Origin: JAYZDF01 sp036337945 | Lineage (GTDB): Bacteria; Myxococcota; Kuafuiibacteriia; Kuafuiibacteriales; Kuafuiibacteriaceae | Length of the DNA: 32,654 nucleotides | Assembly: GCA_036337945.1 (NCBI GenBank) | Contig: JAYZDF010000058.1 | Location: forward strand, 1-32,654 | Reading direction: 5' to 3' | Part shown: piece after piece, positions 6,963 to 15,355 of the stretch | Position numbering within the stretch: the stretch's first letter is position 1 | Layout of the letters: the number at the start of each line of letters is the position of its first letter | Program-made: the position numbers and the translations under genes | Notes under the pieces: model-generated | What the model was told of the DNA's origin: nothing | Database searches by the model: none | The model's input: only the letters and a program-made list of their open reading frames with translations

Positions 6963-9302
6963 CTATCGAGTTGCACAATACCCGAAATTTGCGCTGGCTC
7001 CTGGAGTAATAATGTCGTTCCAGTGGACTCCGCCAAAGCGAACTTTTCCTGAGGTCCCACTGGCTTGGGCATTCCAGTGATTCGAGATGGTTCCATCGAT
7101 ATCGAGTTCGATGACCCAGTCTTCGTCCATCGCTCCATTATTCGTTACGGTGACATTGTTACAGTATCCTGCGCCCCAATCAGAATCGGTTCTCACCTGG
7201 ACATCAAGACTACTTTGTGCCGGCGGGTCTGGCTCGGGCAAAGGTTCTGGTTCGGGTGGTTCAGGTTCAGGCTGGGTATCAACGGGGCCTACCCGCGTCG
7301 TAATGTGGGGGCTTGAAGCGATCGAAATAAGAAGAGCTTTTATGTCGCCACCGGATTGCGCAAAATCACGCTGAAGAGAGTCGACCAAACAAGCTCGCTC
7401 TTCGTTTTTATCAATGCCGTAGGCGTAGCGGAAATATTGCTTCGTGAAACAATCGAAAGCGTCTGGGCTGGCGGCCAGATGCTGTCCTAATTCTTGCGTC
7501 CCTTCGAATTCCCCGTTGCTGCTCGGTGTATCGATAATTGCGCCTTTGGCGTCGATGGGGTGCCCAGAATCATCGTCACGAGTTCGCCCGATGCCGTCGA
7601 AATATTCAAAGGCAAATCCAATAGGGTCGATCAAACGATGACAGTCGACACAAGGTTGAACGTCACTATGTGCTTTGTAGCGCTCTCGCGTGGTGAGCGA
7701 TGGATCTAGGTCTGGTGGGTCTGCGTTTACACCGGGAGGTGGTGGGGGAAGCTTCTGACATAGGATTCGTTCACGGACAATGAGTCCTCTGTGAATCGGA
7801 GAAGAACTATTTGGCCGGGCATGAGTAGCAAGAAAGCTTCCTTGCGTGAGCAGACCGGACTGACGTCCATCTTGGACCTCCACTCGCTGAAAGGACTCCA
7901 TTGAGCCCGTGCTGCTATAGTCATAAAAAGCGCCAAGCTGGCTATTGACGAAGGTGTAATCTGCGGTGAGCAATTCACTAAGTGTGCCTTCGCCAGTATC
8001 AAACACGTGGTTTACAAAGCGCTTGGTTTCATTCTTCATGGCGGCTCGTATCTCTTCGGTGAACTCAGGATAGGTAATCGCGTCTTTCGGAATCGTTTTT
8101 AGGTGATCGAGATGCAGCCATTGTCCAATAAAGTTTTCAATCGGAGCCTGCGCCGACTGCGAATCGAGTAATCGACGAGCGTGCGCTTCAATTTGGGCTT
8201 GAGTTTGAAGTTCATTATCTCGTGCGGCCTGCATGAGCTGAGCATCTGGCATTGACTCGGTCAAAAAATACGAAAGCTGTGAGGCAATTTCGTAGGGACT
8301 CAGCGTGTAATTCCCGTCAGCAACATGCGTTCCTAATTCGCTTCGGTATAGAAAATGAGGGGACTGCAACATCGCCGTGATGACCAACCGAATGCCGTCT
8401 TCAAAATCCGAGCCTAGTCGGTAGAGCAAAATATGTCGGTTTAGCTGAGCCGTTGTGAGTGGTTGTCGATAGGCGCGTTCTCCAAATTCGGTCATGAATT
8501 GTCGGGCGCAAGTCTCCGTCTGTTCGGTGCAGGGCAAGATGTTGGTCAAAACGGCAGATTGTGCAATTGACGTGGCCGCTTCGCTGAGCTGGTCCGCAAG
8601 AAGTCCACTGATCACTAAGGCCTCAGCGTTGTTGTTGAAACCGTTCACGACTAAGTCCGTGACGAAGTCTTTTCCGAAACTGGAGTCTACGCCGAGGAGG
8701 TCTTTTATGGTGTTGTCGTACTCGCGACCTGTGAGTCGTCTCAGGACCCGCTCGCCGGGCTTAACTTCCGTACACGGCGTGTCGGTTTTTTCTTCAGGAG
8801 CATCGCATTCGTCTGTTTTGACTTGAGCAACAAAGCTCTCAAGGGCGCTGTATTTGCCACTGTCTGTGGCAATAAGTTGCCCCCCGACATGCCCTTGGGG
8901 ATGTAATAATGTGGGCTTGAGAAGCAATAATGAAGTTCCCGCAAGCTCTTCCAAAGCAACATCCTTGAGTGCTTGATATGATTCTAATCGGTCTGCATGA
9001 TTAAGAACCAATCGGGTGGATTGGGCCGTGCCTGAGGCATTATGGCAGCCCACGCACTGAAGTGACAGGATGGGTTGCCAAATTTGTTCTTCAAAGAACT
9101 TCATTTCCTTGTCGCAGGGCGCATCCTTGACCGGCTCAGTTGGCTTCATCGGTTCGGGTGTCGCAGGCGGCATCGGAGTCGATGGCGTCATGGTATTGGC
9201 GGGTGTTTGCACGGGAGGCGTCGCAACTGGCGCCGGTGCTTCCTTGGAACAAGCGAACAAAAAAGAACTGATAAACCCGAGATAAATTATTTTATTTTTC
9301 AT
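6963..9302 (-). CDS. PSCyt / DUF1592-family surface cytochrome lipoprotein with C-terminal CBM2
   Basis: The 779-residue protein begins with a lipoprotein signal (FLFAC, Cys18) and a Pro/Thr-rich stalk (about 20-60). A c-type heme motif CVGCH lies at 83-87 in a PSCyt-like domain. Then come stretches typical of DUF1587 (RRLTGREYDNTIKDLLG), DUF1595, DUF1592, DUF1588 with a second heme motif CVDCH at 551-555, and DUF1585, the usual order in Planctomycetes and Myxococcota. After a Pro/Glu linker (about 675-693) the last 80 residues resemble carbohydrate-binding module family 2: conserved Trp709, 729, 743 and 761 and a Cys pair (714, 776) that could form the usual disulfide. DUF1592 proteins are thought to work on polymers at the cell surface, but the reaction is unproven. 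The start follows the DUF1552 stop by 6 bases, with GAGAAG upstream, so the two are coupled. Confidence 0.9.
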   Translation of the reverse strand: MKNKIIYLGFISSFLFACSKEAPAPVATPPVQTPANTMTPSTPMPPATPEPMKPTEPVKDAPCDKEMKFFEEQIWQPILSLQCVGCHNASGTAQSTRLVLNHADRLESYQALKDVALEELAGTSLLLLKPTLLHPQGHVGGQLIATDSGKYSALESFVAQVKTDECDAPEEKTDTPCTEVKPGERVLRRLTGREYDNTIKDLLGVDSSFGKDFVTDLVVNGFNNNAEALVISGLLADQLSEAATSIAQSAVLTNILPCTEQTETCARQFMTEFGERAYRQPLTTAQLNRHILLYRLGSDFEDGIRLVITAMLQSPHFLYRSELGTHVADGNYTLSPYEIASQLSYFLTESMPDAQLMQAARDNELQTQAQIEAHARRLLDSQSAQAPIENFIGQWLHLDHLKTIPKDAITYPEFTEEIRAAMKNETKRFVNHVFDTGEGTLSELLTADYTFVNSQLGAFYDYSSTGSMESFQRVEVQDGRQSGLLTQGSFLATHARPNSSSPIHRGLIVRERILCQKLPPPPPGVNADPPDLDPSLTTRERYKAHSDVQPCVDCHRLIDPIGFAFEYFDGIGRTRDDDSGHPIDAKGAIIDTPSSNGEFEGTQELGQHLAASPDAFDCFTKQYFRYAYGIDKNEERACLVDSLQRDFAQSGGDIKALLISIASSPHITTRVGPVDTQPEPEPPEPEPLPEPDPPAQSSLDVQVRTDSDWGAGYCNNVTVTNNGAMDEDWVIELDIDGTISNHWNAQASGTSGKVRFGGVHWNDIITPGASANFGYCATR

Positions 9303-9308
9303 TCTTCT

Positions 9309-10610
9309 CTATCCTCTCAAGTTCTCTAGAACGCCGGTTCCGAATGACGGTTCTCCAAACGTTGGATTGTTCAATCCCATTGATTGGCACAGGGAAACGA
9401 GAAGCTTTTGGTGGGGTGCGTGGTCGTATTGCAGATATCGTCCAGTGGAGAAATACCCATTACCTTGCCCCGCGATAACGAAAGGCACAGAAAGACAATC
9501 GTGCATGCGTGGGTCACCCATTTCTTTGGTCCAAATGACAACCGAGTTCTCTAGCATTGTTCCCGTTCCACCCGGTTCAGGAAGTGTTTTGAGACGATCA
9601 ATGAGGTAGGCGAATTGCTGCGCAAACCATCTCTCAGTGGCCACAAAATCCTGAATTCCAGCGACATTACTGTCACGGATATGAGAAAGCGCATGATGGC
9701 CTTCGCTGATTCCAAGCCAGCTGAATACGGTGGGGCTCACGGTATGCGACCATTGAATCGAAGCGACTTTGGTCATATCACAGGCGAGGGCGGCGACCAG
9801 CATGTCCATCTGGGCACGACCGACGTCTGGAAAACTGTCATTTGCGGTATGCGCGGTGCTGTTGATCATGGGTACCGAGCAGCCGGTTGTCGGTGTTTCG
9901 TTACTCGTGTTGAGATTTAATTCCATATCGCGAATGGCTTCGAGATGAAGATTGAGTTTGTTGGTTTCGATTTGCCCAAGCCGAGATTTCAGGTCCTCCA
10001 CTTCGCCGCGAACGAGATCGATGATGCTTTGCTTTCGCATCATGATTCGGGTTCGTTCACTATCGGTCTGGCTGACGTTGCCGAACAAACGCCGAAAGCA
10101 ACTGTCTGGATTGTCATCCGGCGGGACCATCTGGCCGCTGGTGCTATAAGACATTCTCGTTTGAGTGCTGCCGCCCCAAGCGCTGGTGTGTACGCCAAAT
10201 TCTAAGGAGGAGAACCGGCTTTGTTGCCCGACCGCAGCGGCCACATATTGGTCGACGGATGCGCCGCCGGTCATGGTTGAGGTCCCTCCACCACCGGTCA
10301 GCATCGCCGCCATACCGCCCTCGTGATTGGTGGCATTGTGAAAATCGATACCGTCTAAAACGAGTAAGTCAGACTTGTGAGAGGAGAGTGGTTCTAGAAT
10401 CGAGCCCGCTCCAAATTGAAAGTTTGTTTCCGTTCCGGTGGGTCGCCAGTATTGGTGAGAGGTTCCGTTCGGGCTAAAAAAGATAACGAGACGTTTGGCA
10501 ACCGGTTGGGTTTGGGCAAATCCGCTTCGCGTGAGCGCGGGCAAACCCAAGAATGCTCCAGAGAGCCCCTTTAAAAAGTTTCGTCGACCGATCGATGTTG
10601 GGCTAGCCAT
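9309..10610 (-). CDS. DUF1552 family protein, Tat-exported
   Basis: The 433-residue protein starts with a twin-arginine signal (GRRNFLKG followed by a hydrophobic stretch and a likely cut after GFAQ near residue 32). The body, from KRLVIFFSPNGTSHQYWRP onward, matches DUF1552, an alkaline-phosphatase-fold-like family found almost always next to DUF1592 cytochromes. Typical stretches are DLLVLDGIDF, the NHEGG loop, SWLGISEGHHALSH and SVVIWTKEMGDPRMHD. The role of the pair is unknown; Tat export suggests folding, perhaps with a metal, before export. GGAGG lies 10 bases before the ATG (revcomp of 10622-10626). It is the first gene of the minus-strand unit DUF1552, DUF1592, cyclase. Confidence 0.92.
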   Translation of the reverse strand: MASPTSIGRRNFLKGLSGAFLGLPALTRSGFAQTQPVAKRLVIFFSPNGTSHQYWRPTGTETNFQFGAGSILEPLSSHKSDLLVLDGIDFHNATNHEGGMAAMLTGGGGTSTMTGGASVDQYVAAAVGQQSRFSSLEFGVHTSAWGGSTQTRMSYSTSGQMVPPDDNPDSCFRRLFGNVSQTDSERTRIMMRKQSIIDLVRGEVEDLKSRLGQIETNKLNLHLEAIRDMELNLNTSNETPTTGCSVPMINSTAHTANDSFPDVGRAQMDMLVAALACDMTKVASIQWSHTVSPTVFSWLGISEGHHALSHIRDSNVAGIQDFVATERWFAQQFAYLIDRLKTLPEPGGTGTMLENSVVIWTKEMGDPRMHDCLSVPFVIAGQGNGYFSTGRYLQYDHAPHQKLLVSLCQSMGLNNPTFGEPSFGTGVLENLRG

Positions 10611-10787
10611 AAATATCTAAACCTCCGTAAATATTGGTGTTCTAAAAGAATTAGCGACTGTTCACCCTTATAGAGGGCGGCTGAAAGCGATTCGGGTCAA
10701 ACCGATGAACGATTTTCTTCATTTCTTCAATCTGCGTACAATTGTGCACGAGTGGTGGGTGTATTGACGAGTTTGGGCGGAATCGTG

Positions 10788-11777
10788 ATGGCCGCAAACC
10801 TGGTTCTTTTGGCGCCGATACCAGAGGAAATGGTTGAGCGGATCCAAGGCCAAGTCAGTGACCTCAATTGGCAGGTCACACGCTTGTCGTCCACCCCACA
10901 ATCCGCAGCAAAACCTTGGTTGAGCATCCAATCGAGAACGGCTTCGATCACGGTCGATATCGCGGTTTGGGTCGAGACAAGCACACAGAATGTCAGCCGT
11001 CTTTCGATTTATGAACCTTCAACCGGTCAACTCAAAGTACGAGCGATGCGAGGGACTACAAAGCTCCCAGCGGCGAAACTTTCGGCGAATTATGAGGCTT
11101 TGGCCCTGGCAATACGAGGTCATCTTCAAGCCTTTGAAATGCGCACTCGGATGGTTTCCTTATCGCCTCCGAAGCGTATAGAGGTTCGAGTCGATAAACC
11201 TAAAGAGCGTCTGAAGCCCCCTGTGCCTCGTTCCACCTATTGGGAAACGCGAATGGCGCCGCTCTATGTCCTTCAAAGTACCGAGTCATTCCAGGATGTT
11301 GGAATTCAGTTCGGCCTCGCTTGGGGGCAAGAACATTGGGCGCTTGCCTTCAAAAGTGCTTGGGTGCTTCCCGTCGAATTAGCGGATGAGTATTCGAAGC
11401 TCTCCATTTGGTCAGCTCAGGCGCAGCTCGGTACCGAGTGGATTCCTTACCGCAGCTCGAGCAATTCAATATCGCTGTCTTTTCAATCGGGACCCCAAGT
11501 GTATGTCGGGCAGGTGGAGACAGTTCTTGCGACGGTTCAAACAGATGAAGTGGAACCTGTCTGGGCTTTGAGAAGCGCAATCGGCGCGGCTTGGACGAGC
11601 TATTTCAACGACTTATCTGAAGGCTGGGGTCTGCGTTTGGGCTTAGAACTTGGCTTCGTCGCTGGGGCTCCGGTGTATAAATATCAATCTCAAGAGACCG
11701 TCATCGCTCGCAGCGAGGTGTGGGTTTTCCAGCCTCAATTGAGTGTGGGACTTACGTACCGTAAAAAAAACAACTAA
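10788..11777 (+). CDS. Envelope protein of the sigma-factor operon (N-terminal domain plus predicted beta-barrel)
   Basis: I do not know a named family, but the arrangement recurs in Myxococcota as I recall it: a gene whose product begins with a 110-residue alpha/beta region and ends in a barrel, upstream of an ECF sigma and a TPR gene. The N-terminal part reads NLVLLAPIPEEMVERIQGQ, followed by a VDIAVWVET strand and ALALAIRGHLQAF helix. From about residue 160 the sequence alternates polar and aromatic/hydrophobic residues (for example WALAFKSAW, GLRLGLELGF, LSVGLTYR), as in outer-membrane barrels. I chose the ATG at 10788 with GGCGG 6 bases upstream; an in-frame GTG at 10752 would give a more hydrophobic N-terminus that might act as an export signal, so the start is uncertain. 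It is 59 bases before the sigma gene. Confidence 0.7.
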   Translation: MAANLVLLAPIPEEMVERIQGQVSDLNWQVTRLSSTPQSAAKPWLSIQSRTASITVDIAVWVETSTQNVSRLSIYEPSTGQLKVRAMRGTTKLPAAKLSANYEALALAIRGHLQAFEMRTRMVSLSPPKRIEVRVDKPKERLKPPVPRSTYWETRMAPLYVLQSTESFQDVGIQFGLAWGQEHWALAFKSAWVLPVELADEYSKLSIWSAQAQLGTEWIPYRSSSNSISLSFQSGPQVYVGQVETVLATVQTDEVEPVWALRSAIGAAWTSYFNDLSEGWGLRLGLELGFVAGAPVYKYQSQETVIARSEVWVFQPQLSVGLTYRKKNN

Positions 11778-11836
11778 CTTTGACCCGAAAGGGTGAGTTG
11801 CACACTCCATATGGGTAGAGGACGAGAATTAGATCG

Positions 11837-12397
11837 ATGAACGGCAATGAACAGGCAAAGCTCGTTGCGTTTGTTGACCCGAGGATAGCTAGGGCGGCCG
11901 CCGGCGATAAGGTAGCGGCACAACAGTTGCTCAAGGATATCTTGCCTCGCGTGAGGAATTTGGTGCGCTACTTGGTAAGAGGTGACGGAGACGTCGATGA
12001 CATGACGCAGCAGGCTCTGTTGGCTGTGCTGCGGGGTCTACCAACCTACCGTGCGGAGGGAAAATGGTTGTCATGGGTAGACCGAATCACGGCTCGTGAG
12101 GCGCTCGGCTATCAAAAGAAGAAACGGAACACTCAGCAGAAGCTCCAGGCCTATCAGGAAGACCTGTCAGTTCTTCAAGAAAATACGTCTGCTCGAAGCG
12201 AGTACATGACGCGCAGAGACCTTGCACGGCGTCTAGACGAGCTCCCAGAGGCACAAAGAAACTGTGTCGTACTCCACCATGTGGTTGGAATGACCGTGCC
12301 CGAACTATCAGAGCACCTGAAAATACCGTTTGATACGGCAAAGAGTCGACTGCGCTTAGGTATGAAGAAGCTCAAGGAGTTACGTCATGAAACGTGA
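11837..12397 (+). CDS. ECF-type RNA polymerase sigma-70 factor
   Basis: The 186-residue protein has a sigma region 2 (about 15-95, with VDDMTQQALLAVLRGLPTYR, the region 2.2 core-binding helix, and KWLSWVDRITAREALGYQKKK, region 2.3-2.4) and a sigma region 4 helix-turn-helix (about 130-183, LPEAQRNCVVLHHVVGMTVPELSEHLKIPFDTAKSRLRLG pattern). Region 3 is absent, as in ECF factors. It would direct RNA polymerase to an envelope-related regulon. Its stop overlaps the start of the next gene by 11 bases, implying coupling to a one-pass membrane protein that may hold the sigma factor inactive. Whether it transcribes its own operon cannot be read here, since I see no unmistakable ECF promoter upstream. 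Confidence 0.93.
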   Translation: MNGNEQAKLVAFVDPRIARAAAGDKVAAQQLLKDILPRVRNLVRYLVRGDGDVDDMTQQALLAVLRGLPTYRAEGKWLSWVDRITAREALGYQKKKRNTQQKLQAYQEDLSVLQENTSARSEYMTRRDLARRLDELPEAQRNCVVLHHVVGMTVPELSEHLKIPFDTAKSRLRLGMKKLKELRHET

Positions 12398-13169
12398 TGA
12401 AGACCTCCTCAGCCTAGATGGAGATTTGGGACCTGCCAGCGCGATCTCGAATAGTGATATGGATGCGCTCTTGTCGTCCGTAATGACCAAATGGGATGAG
12501 TCAGATTCAGTCGAAAGAATTCAAAGTCGTGTGTGGCCAAAAGCTGCGTCCTACGTTTTGGCATTGATCTTTGCTTCATCGACGGCAGCAACGGCTGCGT
12601 GGATGTTCTATGAGCGACCATCGCCTAAACCTTCGAAGAAGCAGCCCACAAACGCCGTTGTTATTCAGCCGAGCCACGAGGATGGTTCGAAAGCAGAAGT
12701 TGAAAAACAGCCAGTTGAGCCAGAAACGATAAAACCGGATACGGTCCCGTCAGAAATTGAGACGCCAAGAAAACGACGCGCGACAAAACGAAAGCCCAAG
12801 GCGGAAGATCTTCTCAAACAGGCGAACCGTTTACGCCGTATTCAGGATTGGCAGCGTGCGGCACGCGCCTACGCTCGAGTGAGCCGTCAATTTCCCAATA
12901 GCGATTCTGAGTATGTGGCTTTGGTCTCAGAGGCGGAGATTCGCTTGAGTCAGCTCAGCGAAGTCACGCGCGCGAAAACGTGTTACCTGAAGGCACTAAC
13001 GTTACGCCCGTCAGGAATTTTGGAAGCTGAGATTCTGTTTGGGCTGAGTCGAGTTTACCGCACAATGAATAATTCGAAAGAGGAACGCGTCGTTCTTCAG
13101 CGCTTACTTTCAAATCATGAACATTCGCCGTTTGCGGCCTTAGCCAAACATCGACTGGAGCAAATGTGA
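12387..13169 (+). CDS. One-pass membrane protein with TPR-like repeats, candidate anti-sigma factor or sensor
   Basis: The 260-residue protein has a short acidic cytoplasmic N-terminus (about 1-50, with DMDALLSSVMTKWDE), a single membrane helix (about 54-72, VLALIFASSTAATAAWMF), a Pro/Lys/Glu-rich periplasmic linker (about 75-140), and a helical C-terminus (about 145-260) with TPR-like pairs such as DWQRAARAYARVSRQFPN and TRAKTCYLKALTLRP. The N-terminus lacks a zinc-finger HxxxCxxC motif, so it is not a classical zinc anti-sigma protein. Gene order right after an ECF sigma gene, with an 11-base overlap, makes a regulatory role likely. The TPR part could read the state of an envelope complex. 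The role is inferred from context. Confidence 0.8.
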   Translation: MKRDEDLLSLDGDLGPASAISNSDMDALLSSVMTKWDESDSVERIQSRVWPKAASYVLALIFASSTAATAAWMFYERPSPKPSKKQPTNAVVIQPSHEDGSKAEVEKQPVEPETIKPDTVPSEIETPRKRRATKRKPKAEDLLKQANRLRRIQDWQRAARAYARVSRQFPNSDSEYVALVSEAEIRLSQLSEVTRAKTCYLKALTLRPSGILEAEILFGLSRVYRTMNNSKEERVVLQRLLSNHEHSPFAALAKHRLEQM

Positions 13170-14590
13170 ACCGGTTGTTTTTAGTCCCGGTGCTGGCGAC
13201 GTTAATCAGCTGTCAGCAGGAGCGCGTTGTGGCCACGATCGGCCTAGATGCGGCCGAGCCAAGCAAAGACGCTGAAATACTCATCGAGGATGCAGAGGTC
13301 GCCCCGGATGCTTTATCGTTGGATGCCCAGCCTGCGGATCTGGGCGTTGCAGACGCCGGGATTGTTCCCGATGCGGGCACCGATTATTGTGAAGGCTCGG
13401 GTCCACCAATCTTCGTCGGCGACACGACAGAACTTTGTAGCAATCAATTGGCCGTAACCACGTTTCGTTATGCACTTTGCTTATGCGACGGTCATACGGC
13501 TTCCGCTCCAGTGAGCATTGACGCCTTTGATAGCACCGAAGGATTATTCTCTGACCCCGAGTTGGGTGGTTCTATCGGTGTGAATGGACGCATCCAAGCC
13601 AACGCGGGATATTCGGCCACCGGTTCGCTTTGGGTTTCGAGTGAAGGCGGTATTACCAGCTCCTTACCTATGAACATCATGGCAGACCTAAACAACCAGG
13701 GGCCAATGAGTGGTCAATCTGACCTGACGGTTGGCAATAATGCGAAAATCGGTGGCCCTGTAGAATTGCGTGATTTGGTCGTGGGGAGCACTTTGACCGT
13801 TCCACAATCCGAGAATGTTAACGTGACGGGAAACTTTTCCTACCAAAGTTTCCAAAGAGAGCCGGTACAAGTCGAGCCTCCCTGTGATTGTGAGCCTGAT
13901 GAATTGGTGGATATCGCGGGCTATGTTCAATATCACGCGAACAACAACGATAACGATATGGCCGGGATTGCAAAGGACGCGCTCGACGGTTTTACAGAGA
14001 CAACCACGATCAGTATTGATTGTGGACGCATCTATTTCTCTCGAATCCTTGGTACTGGTCCCCTGCATATAAACGTGTCTGGTCGAACTGCGATATTTGT
14101 CTCCGGAGAAGTCAATCTTCCGGATGGATTTTCGATAAGTTTGGGGCCAGATGCTGAGCTTGATTTGTTTATCGAAGGTCATCTTGTGAGTTCGAAAAGA
14201 GTGGTTGTTGGAAATCCAGCGGCGCCTTCGAGCACGCGGCTTTATTTGGGCGGGCAGGGCAGCTTTCTACTCAGTTCGAATTCGGTGATCTCTGCCAATG
14301 TGTACGCCCCTGAAGCTGAACTCGTGACAAGTGGAACATTAGAGGTCTTTGGTTCTTTGTTTTTGCGGCGTTTGAACACTTCTAGCCCGGTCAATATTCA
14401 TTATGACAAAGGGGTTCTCAAAAAAGCGGAAAGCTGCCCCGACGATGTTAGTACGAATGAATGTGAAACCTGCCGTGACTGTCTGAATCAGGCCTGTATC
14501 GCAGGGCAGTGCGGCGAATGCCGCAATAACGATGATTGCTGTTCTCCTCTGTTTTGCCAACAAGGAGTCTGCGTTCCGTTTTCACTCTAG
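13166..14590 (+). CDS. DAG-linker lipoprotein of the sigma operon, Cys-rich C-terminus
   Basis: The start is GTG overlapping the previous stop as GTGA, so translation is coupled. The 474-residue product has a lipoprotein signal (LATLISC, Cys16) and an Asp/Ala-rich spacer (about 28-72) with DAG repeats typical of Myxococcota surface proteins. The middle (about 75-430) is rich in short beta strands with repeating VGN, ISLGP, VVVGN and ANVYAPEAELVTSGTLEVFGSLF patterns; this looks like a beta-helix or polymer-forming fold, and may belong to the family called DUF7305, which I cannot confirm. The C-terminal 45 residues contain many Cys pairs (CPDD, CETCRDC, CGECRNNDDCC), likely disulfide-bonded. 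It probably sits on the outer membrane and is a structural or sensed component of the operon's system. Confidence 0.8.
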   Translation: MNRLFLVPVLATLISCQQERVVATIGLDAAEPSKDAEILIEDAEVAPDALSLDAQPADLGVADAGIVPDAGTDYCEGSGPPIFVGDTTELCSNQLAVTTFRYALCLCDGHTASAPVSIDAFDSTEGLFSDPELGGSIGVNGRIQANAGYSATGSLWVSSEGGITSSLPMNIMADLNNQGPMSGQSDLTVGNNAKIGGPVELRDLVVGSTLTVPQSENVNVTGNFSYQSFQREPVQVEPPCDCEPDELVDIAGYVQYHANNNDNDMAGIAKDALDGFTETTTISIDCGRIYFSRILGTGPLHINVSGRTAIFVSGEVNLPDGFSISLGPDAELDLFIEGHLVSSKRVVVGNPAAPSSTRLYLGGQGSFLLSSNSVISANVYAPEAELVTSGTLEVFGSLFLRRLNTSSPVNIHYDKGVLKKAESCPDDVSTNECETCRDCLNQACIAGQCGECRNNDDCCSPLFCQQGVCVPFSL

Positions 14591-14622
14591 GGCTTGAGCT
14601 CAGAATTTACCAAAACCTATAA

Positions 14623-14661
14623 AAAAAGCGGCCGTCACCAAATGAGTGACCGCCGCTTTTT
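14623..14661. terminator. Bidirectional intrinsic terminator
   Basis: AAAAAGCGGC-C-GTCAC (14623-14638) pairs with GTGACCGCCGCTTTTT (14646-14661) with one mismatch and a 7-base loop. The A tract on the left and T tract on the right let it stop transcription from both convergent genes. Confidence 0.9.
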
Positions 14662-14710
14662 GGCTCATCAAAACGAGTGGACTGAGTGAACAGCCGAATC
14701 GTGTTGAAGC

Positions 14711-15172
14711 TTATGGAGCGTATGGCATTGAAGAGTGATGAAGGTTAATTCGGACCTTACCTTCATCATCCAAGAAATAACCAAACGAGTATTCTACTTT
14801 GACTTCGTCGCCTTCAGGGGTCGTGAAGAAGTAGTTACCCATAGCCATGCCTACTTTGCCTTCGGTCAGGATGTCGACGTTCTCAAAACGAACTGCTGTC
14901 CAACCTTTGATGGCAAAACCTTTGTCTTCTGGGCACGCGTTGTTGGAAGCAACGAAATATGAAAGTGCATCGTCGAAAGTCGAACGAAATTGCTGCTCAG
15001 CTGCAAGCGTAGGTTTGAATAAAACAGGGGTCATTCCGTACGCATATAGATTCGTTACGTGATCGTGAGCTACTTGCGTGTAGTCTCCTCCAGACGTGTG
15101 CGCAGCCGCGATTGCGACGATGCCGTCTCCCCATTGTTTTTGAGCGTCTTGGATTTGTTCCTTAGTAATCAT
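14711..15172 (-). CDS. NTF2-like / SnoaL-fold protein, unknown function
   Basis: The 153-residue protein is soluble with no signal peptide. The cone-shaped NTF2-like fold is suggested by an N-terminal helix pair (ITKEQIQDAQKQWGDGIVAI), central strands VRFENVDI and KVGMAMGNYFFTT, EVKVEYSFGYFLDDEGKVRI, and the ending LHHSSMPY, which resembles the last strand of CaMKII-association-domain and SnoaL-like proteins. Close relatives, as I recall, are sometimes labelled phosphoribosyl-AMP cyclohydrolase, but I see none of the HisI metal motifs, so that label would be wrong. GAGGAG lies 6 bases before the ATG. It follows a SulP transporter gene by 183 bases on the same strand, with its own good ribosome site, so may be separately transcribed. 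The role could be small-molecule binding or catalysis; no pathway is evident. Confidence 0.75.
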   Translation of the reverse strand: MITKEQIQDAQKQWGDGIVAIAAAHTSGGDYTQVAHDHVTNLYAYGMTPVLFKPTLAAEQQFRSTFDDALSYFVASNNACPEDKGFAIKGWTAVRFENVDILTEGKVGMAMGNYFFTTPEGDEVKVEYSFGYFLDDEGKVRINLHHSSMPYAP

Positions 15173-15355
15173 TGTTTCTCCTCGTTTATCTCGAAAGATA
15201 ATTTGTTTTTCAGTCTTTGCTTGTCCTTATCGAGGATTCGCAAAGAAGGATTGTTTTTCATTCGGAATCGATAGCTAAACTATGTCTCCGATTAGTCACC
15301 TTTCCGTGGTATTTGACACAAATAATGTCGCCTCAACAGAGATATTTCTCCTCGT

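Noticed and set aside
11783..11794. ACCC-GAAA-GGGT hairpin before the sigma gene
   Set aside because: A 4-bp stem with a tetraloop is too small to call a terminator or riboswitch.
14711..15172. Phosphoribosyl-AMP cyclohydrolase (HisI)
   Set aside because: I recall this label on similar proteins, but the sequence lacks HisI zinc and substrate motifs and fits an NTF2-like fold better.
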